Positions 45,241 to 57,806 of a stretch of 64,000 nt of DNA are shown here, piece by piece (the stretch's first letter is position 1; each line of letters opens with the position of its first letter). The stretch is from Lycium barbarum (Eukaryota; Streptophyta; Magnoliopsida; Solanales; Solanaceae). Under the pieces are notes generated by a model, which worked only from the letters and a program-made list of their open reading frames with translations, was not told the origin of the DNA and searched no databases. The position numbers and the translations under genes were made by a program. The stretch lies in the NCBI RefSeq assembly GCF_019175385.1, contig NC_083345.1, positions 111,958,480 through 112,022,479 of the forward strand, read 5' to 3'.

Positions 45241-45823
45241 GTCCTAAATAGGGCAAAGGTTTTCAATTTTCCTAAAATACGATCGTCTGCAATGCGTCTT
45301 AAGGAGTAAAATTTTCGTAAATGATCCTTAACTTTTGGTGATTATCACCGAACTATGTCCAAGGTCATTTACAGCCGATGGTTTAACAATTTATGGTGAG
45401 ATGCCAATCAGGACCATGAATCTTTATCGTTATTTCTTCATAGTCCTGAGATTTTTAAAATCACATAAGCATAGCGGTTCTTGACATATATGCTACTGCT
45501 AAACTCTCTACCCAGGTTGAAGTACCTACCCACAATGAGTTCGATTTCGGAGGTACTAACTACTTCCCAAGTTTGAATATTGGTTTTCAAGGGGTGTAGT
45601 TCAACAACAAACAATGGTAGGATTTGGTAGTAAGTTAAACAATACGACTAATTGGGGTACACAGTATGATGATGTAGCTTCAACGCACTATCATAACTTT
45701 GATTGGAGTGGGCAAAACTGTGAGACGGGGGGGACCGAGTAATGCTACTATGCAGTTACCGAATTTGGATTGTAATGTCCGACACCCTTCACATCCAGGT
45801 CCCAGTGAATTGGACAGTGATAG

Positions 45824-45911
45824 GTAAATGTAATCATATTTTGTTCACTTTATTTATGGATCTTATAATTGGGTTTGACTTGTAAATTCTATGAATTTTC
45901 CTTATTTATAG
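45824..45911 (+). other. Possible intron in the transposase 5' part
   Basis: GATAG|GTAAATG ... TTTATAG|GCATAAC, T-rich. Frames around it are too decayed for certainty. Confidence 0.4.
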
Positions 45912-46030
45912 GCATAACGATTTTGAAGATAACCCCACATTACCATAGCTCACACAAATAGTAAGCAACAACGATTTAGCTAATGATATAATAAATTAGT
46001 CGAATATCGATAGTCCATTAGATCATGAAA

Positions 46031-46496
46031 TGATGAAAGATCAAGAAGATCAAGAAATCCAAGAAAATCAAGAAACACAAGATTGAAATTCAAGAAAAAG
46101 AAAAGTCCAAGAAGCTCAAGTTTGAAGATTATTTCCCATTCTTGTTTCTTGAATCCTTTTCTAAATAGGTTTCTTGTTTCTTGATTTATATTATAGTAGG
46201 ATTTAATTTCCTATCATTAGTAGGATCTTTATCCTAGTTCTAGTAGGATTCTAGTTTTTTTTATTCTTTTCCTTGTAGAATAGAGATTTTATTTTCCTTG
46301 TTTTTAGTTATTTCCTTTCTAGAGTAGAATATGGATTTGTAGTCATAAAAGAAGAGAACCTAGGCCTATATAGAGGGTTCTCATGACTTGTAAATATACT
46401 ATTCACGTTTTTGAGCTTAAACCCTAGTTTGCAATAGAGTTATTTTCTCTATTTGGTGTTCTTTATTCTTGTTTTTGGTTCCAAGCAAGGTGGTGA
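46031..46496 (+). repeat. Inverted partial LTR copy
   Basis: The first 466 bases of the LTR in opposite orientation to the element body, near-identical to the reverse complement of about 48261-48726. Confidence 0.85.
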
Positions 46497-47877
46497 TTTT
46501 CTTTTTCTTGAATTTCAATCTTGTGTTTCTTGATTTTCTTGGATTTCTTGATCTTCTTGATCTTTCATCATTCTCCCCTTGTTGAGAAAGACTCGTCCTC
46601 GAGTCTAAAGGCTCCATAAACGATGAAAAATTAGCAACAAAATAAAAAATTGGGTACAACCCATACTCACCAGGCTCTAAGTTGCATTTTTCTAGCTTGT
46701 CATAGAGCTTCATCATGTTGAAAGAAAGCTTTACATATGGCCGAACTAAATCCCACTTTCTTAGTATTAACTTTTTTCCATAATTTCTCAAACCTATCAT
46801 CTTAAACCGATCTTCATGAATCTTGAATACTCCCGTGTCGATGTGGTATTTGTATGCAAAATATGAGTTAGTGCCACAAAAACCTTTAAGTAAATCAAAT
46901 TCATGTACCTTTGGATCAAGGTTAGAGAATAAATCATGTCTTCTTATGAGCTCCTTGATGATTTTGATGCTCTCATATTTGACATGATTATAGCCACTAA
47001 CCTCAATGAAATTAAGAGATATTAAATCTACACTTTCTTGCAAAGATTCAACCTTTTGAGGAGTAAATCTTGCTCGAATTAGATAATAAATTAAACTCTC
47101 ATTCATAAACTCCCTTTTCAGCAACTTATTCTCTTTCTCTTCCAAATCTTCATAGACTATTGGTCCTATGCAATCCGTTACTTTGGTTGGTGTGGAGTAA
47201 GAAACAAAATCTGTATTCTTTTTGAAATCCCTTTGTGGAAACTCAATCTCACAAATAGCTGGATGCTCCAATGGATCCTCATCAAACTTTGGAGGTAAAT
47301 CCTCAACTTGTGGATCCAATTCATTCTTCTCCTCCGTTTTCTGTTCCATATTTATGGGACCAATGATTTGTAATTTAGTCACAAAAGAATCATCAACATA
47401 CTTGGAGTTTTTAGCAACATCTTCTGGAGTCAAGGGAACCAACTTAATTTTCCGTCCATCCTTTGTAAAAGAATAGGTATTACGATATTCATCATAGTTA
47501 GCACACCTTTCATACACCCATGGTCTTCCAAGTAATAAGTGGCAAGCATCCATCTTTGTTACATCACACCAAACAAGATCATTATATATTTTGCCAATAG
47601 AAAAAGAAACTAGGCATTGATGAGTTACCTCTAAACCACCATCATCATTCTCAAATTTGATGCTATAAGGATATGGATGAAGTTTTGTTAACAAGCCAAG
47701 TTTAGAAACCATCTCTTCAGAAACAACATTAACATGACTTCCTTTATCAATGATTACCGAACATACCTTATCATGGGAGGTACATCTAGTGCGGAAAAGA
47801 GATTCCTTTTTCCATAGTTTTTCATCTTCTTGAACCAAACGTCCTCCTCTTGGTTGCATACTCATCCTACTCTTCAA
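46417..47877 (-). CDS. Retropepsin-like ORF of a non-autonomous LTR element, 486 codons
   Basis: The longest open frame in the window. The first ATG is at 47865; the TTG at 47877 is not needed. The N-terminal 115 residues look like a Ty3/gypsy protease: VCSVIIDKGSHVNVVSEEM, LVSFSIGKIYNDLVWCDV, HLLLGRPW, then KIKLVPLTPEDV. The catalytic Asp is present, but D-S/T-G is D-K-G. Residues about 170-400 are not recognised. Near residue 425 comes SFMEPLDSRTSLSQQGEND, like the C-terminal tail of chromovirus-type pol. The last 50 residues are translated LTR sequence. RT, RNase H, integrase and gag are all absent, so it may be a deletion fusion. Confidence 0.65.
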   Translation of the reverse strand: MKSRMSMQPRGGRLVQEDEKLWKKESLFRTRCTSHDKVCSVIIDKGSHVNVVSEEMVSKLGLLTKLHPYPYSIKFENDDGGLEVTHQCLVSFSIGKIYNDLVWCDVTKMDACHLLLGRPWVYERCANYDEYRNTYSFTKDGRKIKLVPLTPEDVAKNSKYVDDSFVTKLQIIGPINMEQKTEEKNELDPQVEDLPPKFDEDPLEHPAICEIEFPQRDFKKNTDFVSYSTPTKVTDCIGPIVYEDLEEKENKLLKREFMNESLIYYLIRARFTPQKVESLQESVDLISLNFIEVSGYNHVKYESIKIIKELIRRHDLFSNLDPKVHEFDLLKGFCGTNSYFAYKYHIDTGVFKIHEDRFKMIGLRNYGKKLILRKWDLVRPYVKLSFNMMKLYDKLEKCNLEPGEYGLYPIFYFVANFSSFMEPLDSRTSLSQQGENDERSRRSRNPRKSRNTRLKFKKKKITTLLGTKNKNKEHQIEKITLLQTRV

Positions 47878-47881
47878 CTAT

Positions 47882-47893
47882 GCTCTGATACCA
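47882..47893 (-). promoter_or_regulatory. Primer binding site, initiator tRNA-Met
   Basis: TGGTATCAGAGC on the minus strand, three bases after the LTR end. Confidence 0.9.
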
Positions 47894-47896
47894 AAT

Positions 47897-48726
47897 TGAT
47901 GTGATTCTTCGAGTTAACAAAGAACCAATCGACCAGGATCTTGTTCTTGAAGCGATTGATGGGCAGATTTAAGTAACAGACGTATCTCAAGTTATAGGCG
48001 TTGGATTAAAGTGATTCAAAAACTATGTGAAAGATGACAATCTGAACTATAAAAATAACTATTGAATCGTTTAAATCAAGTAAGTATTGAGGCCGGCACG
48101 ATGGAAAGAAAATTAAGGTTTTGGGTATGAACTAGAACGAATTTTAATCAAGAACCGCGTTCTTGAATGATCAAAACAAATAAAGTTCCTAAGTCACCAC
48201 TTGAAATCAATTAACGTGATAAAGAAACACCACACGCTATTGAAAACAAGATAAAGACTATCACCACCTTGCTTGGAACCAAAAACAAGGATAAAGAACA
48301 CCAAATAGAGAAAATAACTCTATTGCAAACTAGGGTTTAAGCTCAAAAACGTGAATAGTATATTTACAAGTCATGAGAACCCTTTATATAGGCCTAGGTT
48401 CTCTTCTTTTATGACTACAAATCCATATTCTACTCTAGAAAGGAAATAACTAAAAACAAGGAAAATAAAATCCCTATTCTACAAGGAAAAGAATAAAAAA
48501 AACTAGAATCCTACTAGAACTAGGATAAAGATCCTACTAATGATAGGAAATTAAATCCTACTATAATATAAATCAAGAAACAAGAAACCTATTTAGAAAA
48601 GGATTCAAGAAACAAGAATGGGAAATAATCTTCAAACTTGAGCTTCTTGGACTTTTCTTTTTCTTGAATTTCAATCTTGTGTTTCTTGATTTTCTTGGAT
48701 TTCTTGATCTTCTTGATCTTTCATCA
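47897..48726 (-). repeat. 5' LTR of the rearranged element (830 bp)
   Basis: Starts TGATGAAAGATCAAG at 48726, ends CACATCA at 47897. Promoter-like TATATAAAGGG near 48390. Confidence 0.85.
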
Positions 48727-50747
48727 TAAAAGGACGGATGATGATCAATCATCTGCTACTGATGATGATTCTGATGAAGACATTGCCTCCCCCGGTGATC
48801 TTATTGTTAATTATCATTCAAATGTGATCTCATATTTGGATAATACAAAAGAAGAAGGATCGGAAGATTTTGCATACATGAGAAATAATGGGTTTGTTTG
48901 GGCTGCACTCTGGAATTCCAAAAATCCTAAAGTTATCAAATCATGCTAGTTTGGTGCGAATAATTTTTTTAATAATATATTATTTTTTGAATTTTGTGAT
49001 TTTAATTGGCGTCATTAGAAGTTGATATTTTTCATACAATGTAGGGATCCGGCCTAACCCCCCACCCTGAAGGTGGCTTTAATTATTTATTTTTTAAAAA
49101 AAAGTTGATATTTTTCCTTTCACATGCAACTAGGTATGTTATTTCACAATAAGAAGCAAATGAAAGGTGCAGTGAGACTCAGCAATATAGCCCACAAAAA
49201 AGAATTTAAAATGGATCAAGCCAAAGGTACATTATGGAAGGTTATTTGCAAGTGGCATGAGTTAGGTTGTAGTTGGATGATCCGTTTTACGCTGATCGGA
49301 AGTAGTATGTGGAAAGCAGGCAAAGTGGTTGAGCCACACACATGTGAGACGAATGATTATACACAGGATCATTTCAATTTGAATAGCAACATGATTGCTA
49401 CTTCGGTGATACCATCTATTATGATCAATGCACAAGTTAGTGTTAAATTCGTTTAGGAAGTTACAAAAGGGATCCACAGGTATACTCCTAATTATAAAAA
49501 AGCACAAAAAGGGCGTAAGAAAGCTTTTGAGATGGTGATGGTGATTTCGAAGGTTCTTTTAGGGTGTTGCCTCGATACATGGCTGCCCTACAACATTTCA
49601 AATTGGGCACTGTTGTTGAGTGGAGAGACAAGTCAACTACAATGCAAGGCGAATACATCTCCAAGTATCTTTTCTAGGCCTTTAAACCAAGCATCGACGA
49701 ATTCAAAAGTTGCAGGCCGGTCATCTCAATAGATGGCACCCATGGCTATGGTATGTATGAGATAAAATTGTTGATTTCTACGGGAATTTATGCAAACGAC
49801 AATATTTTTCCACTTGCATATGCTATAGTTGCACGTGAGAGCTTTGAGTCATGGACTTGCTTTCTCAGTTTACTGTGGAGACATGTTGTTTGTCGTAGAA
49901 AAGCAATTCGACTAATTTCTGACTATCATCAAGGCATCTTGCAATGTATCCAAACACATGAATGGTTACAGCCACCCACCACACACCATAGATTTTGTGT
50001 TCGACATTTGCAAAGCAACTTAACAAAAAGTTTCTTAACTTTGATCTTGAGAACCTAATATGGTTGGCGGCTACAGAGCCCCAGAAAAAGAAATACCAAA
50101 TAAGGATGCAATAAATCAAAACTTTGTCACCACCGGCGCATATGTGGTTAAGCGAACTTCACCACTGGCTCATATGTGGTTAAGAAAACTTCCGAAGGAA
50201 AAATATACATTGTATAAGGACAATGGTTATAGGTGGGGGGATATGATGACAAATGTCTCTGAGTTTTACAATAGTTTATTGAAGAAATCCTGTAGATTCC
50301 CTGTTACTGCCATGGTTCGCATGACCTTTAAAAATCTTGTTGATCGATTTGTTGAAAGAAGCGCCCTTGCTACTTTGCTAATTGTAAATAAGAAGACTTG
50401 GCCGCCCATGGTTGATAAGAAGTTCCATGAATATTTGGAAAGTGCCAACATGCACACTGATGTGATGAACTATAACGCTGCGAATGGGGTCTTTGAGATT
50501 CTGGTGTGCCACATGACCTCGACCCCATAGGTTACCAGTACCACGTACATTTTCACGTTGCCAACATCGAATTGGAAAATTAGGTGGTGCCACATAATCT
50601 GCTAATGGTCTATAATAAGGAGAAAATTCCAACCTCATCCCTGTTGCGGCAGCATTCAAAGACTCGGTTGGAATGTTAATATACCTCTGCATCAATGTCG
50701 CCATACCCTAAAGCGTTGAAGGCCACTGTGACAGATCTTCCAGAATA

Positions 50748-52004
50748 CTGTAAGCCAGATGTTGACACCTAATTTTCACCTCATAAGATGCGTATTTTAG
50801 TTTTCAAGTTTCCCGAGTCAAAGACGGAGTAAGGATACACCCTTGAAAAGGTTAAAATTTAAAAATCCCGAGAAAATGGTAAAACGACGCTTAATTATTT
50901 TTTCCTGAATAAAAACTGACAATTACGAGAAATACGAGTTATTTACTTTCATCCCGCTCTGTTTAATTCTGGAAATTTATTAATTAAAATGACGTATGAA
51001 TTACAGCTCATTTTTACCGCATTTTTTCGTATCTAAAATGTTGCTCAGAGTTATGTCAATATTGGGCTCGTTTAAAAGCTCGCATTTTAACTTTACGAGT
51101 TTTTATTTTTATTTAGCCTAAATAATTATTATATTTAGCAATATATGCATTTATAATATATGGTCAATATTTTAATTAAATAGGGAGGGGTTCTTTTTGA
51201 TATTTTAATAAAATAGGAGGGGGGAAAAAAGGGGGGGAGTGAAACAAACTTTCACTCCCCCCTTTCATTTTCATGACCATCCTTCACCTCTCAGATGAGA
51301 CGATATGGCGACTTAGGGTTTTGCCGCCTCTGGTGGTGTTTCACGACGAATTTCAGGTCGTTTTGACTAAAATTGAGAGGGCTTTTATGCCCTTTCACAT
51401 GCTCTTACGATTACCAGGTTTAATTTTGCTTAATCTTAGTTTATTTCATCATTTGAACCATGTTTCTCATGGATATTGCTCCGGTTCCCACAAGTGATGG
51501 TTGCCATGGGCAGGACCTCGAGTCCTTAGCCATCTTGTGCACCACATGCACTTATGTGGGAACCTAGGGTAATTTCCTTGAAGGTTCATCAGTTGGGTAC
51601 GAATTTTGGGGATTTTATCCCATTGGTACAATTTTGGTACAATTGCACCGTTGGAATTGTACCAGATGATGATTTGTGCTGGCAAGCATACTATCCTCAT
51701 ATTTATCTGATTTTTGTGGATTTTAGGGCACAAGTTAGTTAGATTTTTGTTTGTCCTCTCCATTTTATTTTTGAAATTATTATAAGGTACAATTTGGGGA
51801 ATTTTTGGGGGGGAAATGGAAGGATAGGTGTCCTTTATTTTCGTCCTAAGGATTCCTATACAATGGAGGCTATAAATATTAAGTTGAAAAACGAGCAAAA
51901 GGTCCACATTTTTATCCCCTAAAAAACTAAGGTTTCATATATACTAGCTATACAGTTGATATTAAAGGATATAAAAAAAAATATAATATATAGGAGAAGA
52001 TAAA

Positions 52005-52052
<48 letters not shown>

Positions 52053-55000
52053 AAGGTGATTTGAAGATCTGTGAAGGGTTTTTGTTACTTTGATTTGAGG
52101 ATATGTGAAGGGTTTTTGTTGCTTGGAGTGTTGAACCAATCCCCTTTTGATCTATAGGTTGCCCCAACAAAAGGTAAATTCTCATTTCAATACTTGTTTT
52201 CATTTCAAACTATGATTATCCATTATTTGTGATACTTGTTATTTAGAAAAATGATTATATATTAGTTTGATTCTGTTTTATTGATTAAGTAAGTGTTCTC
52301 TTTCCTTTGTTGTTATTTAAAATTGAAAAATGAGTTAGGAAGTTTAAAATTAGCCACTCTTAAGTAATTTTGAATTGTTTAAGTTGATATAAATGAAGAA
52401 AAAGATCATTTAAGTTTGGATTCTTGACACTAAGTTAGTAAAGTTGATAGTTTTGATCTAAGTTAGCCATTTTTGATAGTTCTTGATAAGAAACATTAGT
52501 TAGTTGGAAACCTGTCCTAGTTTATAACCTTATACCTTCTTAACTTTGTTTGATATTTTAAAATCATAAGTTAGATTGGAGAACCTGCTTGAATAGCTTA
52601 AAAGGTAGATATGATTAAGTTGAAAACACCTCTAAGTCTAGAAATGTGCCTCTTTGAACCTGTTTTAGTCTCAAGTATTAAAAATGACTTCTTTCTTTCA
52701 TTATGGAGTGAATGTTTACTTGTTCAATAGCTTGATTCATTTTAGAACAATATGACTGCTTCTAAGAGGTTAAAATTGTTTTAAATAAGTAAGTTCTTTC
52801 TAAAATTAGATCCTGGAGTCTTGTTTTAAAGTTTAACTGCAATTTGTGAAGACTTGAATGCCCTGCGTGAGTTTGAGTGTGAAAAACAGGAATTGCAAGT
52901 CACTCTTGACTTTAAAACTGCTAAACTTGATAATCTAGTAAAGTTGAAGATCTTATAATTTGATTTGTAGTCTGTTAGCCTCTTATTTTTTATTTTAAAG
53001 AAGTAAAGGTTATTTCTGGGATATAGTTTAGGGATTTGAAGTTTAAAACTGTCTAAGTATGAATTATAGTTTAAAATGAAATTGGGATACCTTATTAGGT
53101 TTTAACTTTGTCAAAATAAATTTTAAAAAGGTTGTAAGTTAGTCTTGTGTGTGGATTCTGGAGTTGTTGAGATTCAGGACTTAACTAAGTTATGCTAAGC
53201 TTAAAATTTTGGAACCTATATTTGCTAAACTATAGTCTTATAAGCCTGTGTAGTTTTATATTTGTTCTTGTTTGGAAACTTTGGAAGTTTAAAAAATAAA
53301 GCAGGCCAGAAATACCCTTTGTTTTAATACTTGTCCTGTTTGAGGTCATTTATGTTATAAATAAGTTGAAAATTTGAATTGTGTTTTTTTTATTTCAAGA
53401 AATAAGTGCAAGAGGCCTAAACCAGTGTTAAAGTTAAGTGTGATTCCTGAATCTATAGAAGTTGTTTTTCCTTTTTTTGAATGTCATAATTTGTGCAAAA
53501 CTGTTTGTTTTATGGCTTGAGTTCTCAAAACCAACTTGGCTTGATCACAGGTTTTAAAGCACTCAGCTTTAGGAATTTTAACAATTAAAGGCTTGAGAAT
53601 TAAGTAGAAAATGATTTAAAACCATGTGACACTCCTACTAGTTCAGTTTGTCTTCCTTTGTTTCAAAATAAGTCTCAAAGTGTCTCAAAGTGTGCATTGT
53701 CCATCTTGTTTTATGTTTTCTTAACTGTGTTAATCTCTATCTGCTTTGATGATCCTAGGATAGGTACCATGTACCCTCTATGAGTTCCTTCTAGATTCTT
53801 TGAACTATTGAATTTCCTGTTTGTAACTGCCTTTGCTGTGTGACCTGCAATGTGAGAAATTTAACTTAAAACCTTTCCTAGGCTAGACCATGTCCCTTAT
53901 TAGCCTTATTAAGACATTGTTAGCCCTCTTGTAATCAGCCTAGCTTGGAATACCTCTTTGTAAGATAATATTTGTAACTTGTACACTGTTTAGAGTAATC
54001 TTACCATTTTGGAAGAAAATTGAACCTTTTTAAATAACTGGAATCTTTAGGACTGAAGTTTTTCTTTTTTTAAAAAGGTGAAAACTTGTTTTGGCTTAAA
54101 ACTAGTAGACCATGATTGACAATTGTGCTATAAGTTTGCGTCATGTTCATTTTTTCAAAATCTGAAAAGGTAAAGTTGAGTAAAACTGTTTCCTGTGTAA
54201 AACTGCTTTTGTGATTCCTGCTAAGTGCTTAAGGCACACATTGAACCTAGTACTAGCTATTTGTACTCCAAACTTGTGGGTCTCACTTCTACCTACCATT
54301 GATCACAAATTTTCTATTGACTATTAGGCTAAAAGCTATAAAACTGGAAGATATGAACCTATTATATATAGACTATGTGTTCCATGATTCATTTGAATGA
54401 TTATTTTGACTCTGCACCTAAATAAACCCCTCTAATAGTGCAAAACTTAGTCTATAAAACTGGTCTTGACAAGTAAAGCGTTTGACATAATATTTGGTGT
54501 TGAAGGAAGTCTAGGATAAAAAATAGGATTTTGAAAAGGCTCATCTCCTTTTATTTACTTGAATTCCCTTTACTTGAAGCCATAAGGCATTTCTGTTAGT
54601 TTAAGTGTGCATTACAATTTGACTTTGAGGCCAAAAGTTGATTTTATAAGAAGGAAGAAATCTTATATTAGTGCTTCATGTGAACTATTCTTTATAAAAA
54701 ATTCCAAAGCTGAATTGGACTGCTTGTTTGCTTGCCCATCTTGTTTCTTCCTTTTTGACTGCCTTTATGACAGTTGGAATTTTAAACTTGCTTGAAATAT
54801 GATTGGATAGGTATTAAGTACAAAGACTGTGAACTTGTTTTTTATGAAATGTGTTGTGTTGATTATAGAAGTTTAAAAGAAAGCTATAAATATTTTTGAA
54901 AAGCCAAACTGCATTGTTTTGTTTTTTAACTTGGTTGTTTTCTCTTTTCTTGCCTAGTGTATGATCCTACATTGAACTTCAATAATATTGCTGAAAATCC

Positions 55001-57549
55001 TTCCTTTGAACTTTGTCTGAATTAGCACACTAAACTGGTTAGGGAAATGAACAGGAAAATGTTATAATTTTGCTTTTTTCTTTTCTTGATGGGTATTGAT
55101 GTGTCCATGAGTGCAACCCCTCCATGATCATTTAGGTCTAGATTTACATTTGAAACCACTGCCCATATTTACCTAATTCATATTTGAAACTATTTGAAAT
55201 TTGTATAAATGGCTTTGACTGAAAATTGATCTCTAGTACTATGTGTGTAGCTGTCATTTGCTCCCATTAGTTTAATAAGACAATTTGAGAACAAGTTGAG
55301 ATTTGAAGCATCATTTAAAGGTCTTTGAACATCTCACAGAATTTGGCATTGTTGGGTTGCTTGTGACTTGTCTTAACTTATGTTTGGAGACCTTATTTGT
55401 GCATCATTTTAAACCTGTCAACCTCTCTGTATTTCTGGAAAAAAATGCAAGTTGGAACCTTTATTTTGAGACTTGGTTTGGGACCTGTTGACTATCTAAA
55501 CGAATTTTCAAAAGTTGTTGAGTGTGATTTGGAAAATCTGGAAACTGAAAAGCCTATTGAGATTAAATTGGTACTGTTTCACATTTGCTTGAATCTGCAA
55601 TATGCTGGTTTTAGTTTTAGGTGATAATTTATCTCTATGCCACTTTCTTGCATTAACACCTCTTCCAAAAGTTTTTGAACTTGGCTCATGTATAACTTGT
55701 TTGCTTGAAATTGCTTGGTTTTCCCTCCTGTGCTAGTAGAATTACTCTGGGACACTCTTATTTTTGAATTTGCTGATAACTGGCCTTAAAACTGTGTACT
55801 ATGGAGAACTTTTGATTGTTTGTTTAGTCTTATTTAGTAGCTAAATACTTAAGTTTGGAATTGTGGCATTTAGTGTGTAGACTTGAGGTTTTCTGTGTGA
55901 TCTAAGTGTGGTATTTGAGAGTTGACATCAGTTGAGTATATAGTGTATATTGAAGCATATAGAGGGTACGCCCTTCATGGGTTTTGCTCTCTATTTTAGT
56001 GGGTATATCAGTGGTGTATTATGTATATTACTGTCTGACACTTAGAAAATTTTAGAAGAAGATAGTTTTGGGCCACAATTCTGGGCCTATCTCTAGTCTT
56101 GATGATCTGATAAGTGTTATATTTAGCAATTGATTGGTTTTACATAAATTGTCCGCTATTTTACGAGTATAATAATTATGAGCTTGGCCCTAAAGCATTG
56201 TAATTCATTTTTGGCTTTGTAAATTTAATTCTCATCCTCGGCTATTTTACTAATGTTATGTATACTTATTTGTTGTGATTACCCCTATACGTTGGTGGGT
56301 CCATTGAGGCCCACTAATAATTCTAGATCGAGTGTACCCCTATCATGGATGACATAAGTGTTGGAACGCATATTGGAGTGGAAAATATTAATTCATGCAT
56401 TTTTCTATTGGGCTTGGTCGGCCCAACTCCATATCCTATTTATTTATGTATTTCAATTCAGTATGTGTATGATTTATTGGAACCTTTAAGATTATCACAT
56501 ATTTAAAGTCGCAAAAACCATTTTGAGAACTCAAAAACCAACTTTGGAAAATTCTTGTGGAAAAACGGCTTTTTGGACTAATTATGCTTGTATAATATTG
56601 AGGCATCTTTAAATTTGAAATAATGATTTTTTGAGACAAAATTTGAGGAACTTAACCATTTAAAAAAAAAAAATGACCATGGACCCGTGGACTATTGGAC
56701 CGTTTGGACAAGATTCAGACTTGGACTATTTTTGACAATCTTAGAGTAAAAATAACTAAAAGATCTAAAATATAAAATATGGATAATAATAGTATGCCAA
56801 AAAATGATTTTTCCTCAAAAAGCTTAACTTAACTAAAACTCTTTTTGTAACCTCGGGTGGGCTTAGTAGTGTTCTACTTAGGTTAAACGCCTTCAAGTTT
56901 TAACCTAGGTGTTCTAGTCCGAAACGCAAAAAGGACCAATTTTGGGCAAAACTTTACGACTTTTATTTCTTGAAAGTGTTATATTTTTGCATAAATGACT
57001 AACCTTTTATTGCGGGAATCTAAAAGAAAAGCAGTTTTTTTTTTCAAAAACAATTAATATTCACAAGGCATACTATTAGAACCCGTAGGTCAACCGTATT
57101 TTACGAATCCTTAATACCGGGGTGCCTAACACCTTCCCCAGGGGATTAACAGAATCCTTACCCATACTTTAGTTTAGATTGGTTTCTTTTAAAATTTAAC
57201 CGTTTTAAATGAACCCTTTCGAACTGGTTTCCTCACTTACCTATAAGTTAGGTGGCGATTATAAAACAATATCCATTTAGAGCACCATCCACGTAGAAGT
57301 ATATTTTTTTTCTTTTTCCCGGTACGATTAAACCCGTATTTTTCCGGGACACTTTCCTTAAACCCGTACTTTTCCGGGACGCTTTTTTTTTAAAATGAGG
57401 TAAGTGCAAATTCGAATTGGAAAAAATAGAACCGCTACACCAGATATCTCAGCTCATGCATTCCACGAGCCGACAAAAAATTCTATATCTTAGTGATGTA
57501 AGACATGTATAATTATATGTATACATCCACAGTTATATAAGTTATGTAC
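50748..57549 (-). other. Last intron of the PMD gene, holding the giant solo LTR
   Basis: Donor CGAAG|GTACATAAC (57549), acceptor GGCTTACAG|TATTCTGG (50748). Without the LTR the intron is about 117 nt. The insertion is only about 10 bases from the acceptor. Confidence 0.65.
50760..57439 (+). mobile_element. Giant solo LTR (6.7 kb), Ogre/Tat-like
   Basis: 6,680 bp, TGTTGACACCTAATT to ACCGCTACA, with the perfect duplication CCAGA (50755-50759 and 57440-57444). Same family as the 3' LTR at 20384-26869. TATA box at 51870-51877; R plus U5 about 5.6 kb, T-rich, no credible gene. No second copy of the TGTTGACAC start is seen inside, so this is one LTR, not a short complete element. U3 has G-rich runs at about 51181-51240 and a (TA)n tract lies at about 52010-52050 just after the TATA box. 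Confidence 0.85.
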
Positions 57550-57806
57550 CTTCGTGCCTCCTTACGAGGTGTTGGTATCCCCCATCCACAATACCAACTG
57601 GATTTCCTATGAAAGTGCAGGAGTGTCTCCGGTACCATTTAAAATATCCGGAATTCGGTTCGGATGCTACAACAGTATGATTAGCTTCAAATATTCTTTG
57701 CTGACGATCTGCCCAAAAATATTCGGCGCTTTGAAAATTCTCCAACATCTACGGTGTTATCTTAAACTGCTTGTCCAGTTCAAAATGAAATGGTTTATAT
57801 GCGGAG

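Larger units (their letters stand above)
46031..48726 (-). mobile_element. Rearranged LTR retrotransposon with a U3 terminus at both ends
   Basis: On the minus strand: a normal 5' LTR (48726 to 47897, 830 bp, TATA in CTATATAAAGGG), an initiator tRNA-Met primer site (47893-47882), an ORF, a polypurine tract (AAGGGGAGAA) and the first 74 bases of a 3' LTR (46570-46497). An inverted LTR copy (46496-46031) then runs back to its own U3 start. Both outer ends therefore read TGATGAAAGATC inward. Flanks TGAAA (46026-46030) and TAAAA (48727-48731) match at 4 of 5. It sits in the MULE transposase gene. Confidence 0.85.
45246..50505 (+). pseudogene. MULE transposase (MuDR type), decayed and interrupted
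   Basis: Cuts and moves the MULE in a live copy. Pieces in order: N-terminal part about 45530-45823; possible intron 45824-45911; short exon to 46030; retroelement insertion 46031-48726; acidic linker 48727-48950 (TDDDSDEDIASPGD). 49124-49456 has the MuDR DNA-binding region (LFHNKKQMKGAVRL, CKWHELGCSWMIR), with TAG at 49454-49456. Then the DDE core: first Asp in SIDGTHGYG (about 49730), second in ISDYHQGIL (about 49915), and HRFCVRHLQSN. The C-terminal region at 50060-50505 has LPKEKYTLYKDNGYRWGDMM and VTAMVRMTFKNLVDRFVERSA. The SWIM zinc finger that should follow is missing. Frameshifts also occur near 49540 and 50058. Confidence 0.85.

Noticed and set aside
52010..52050. TA-repeat frame (51919-52203, minus)
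   Set aside because: Microsatellite in the LTR leader; not coding.
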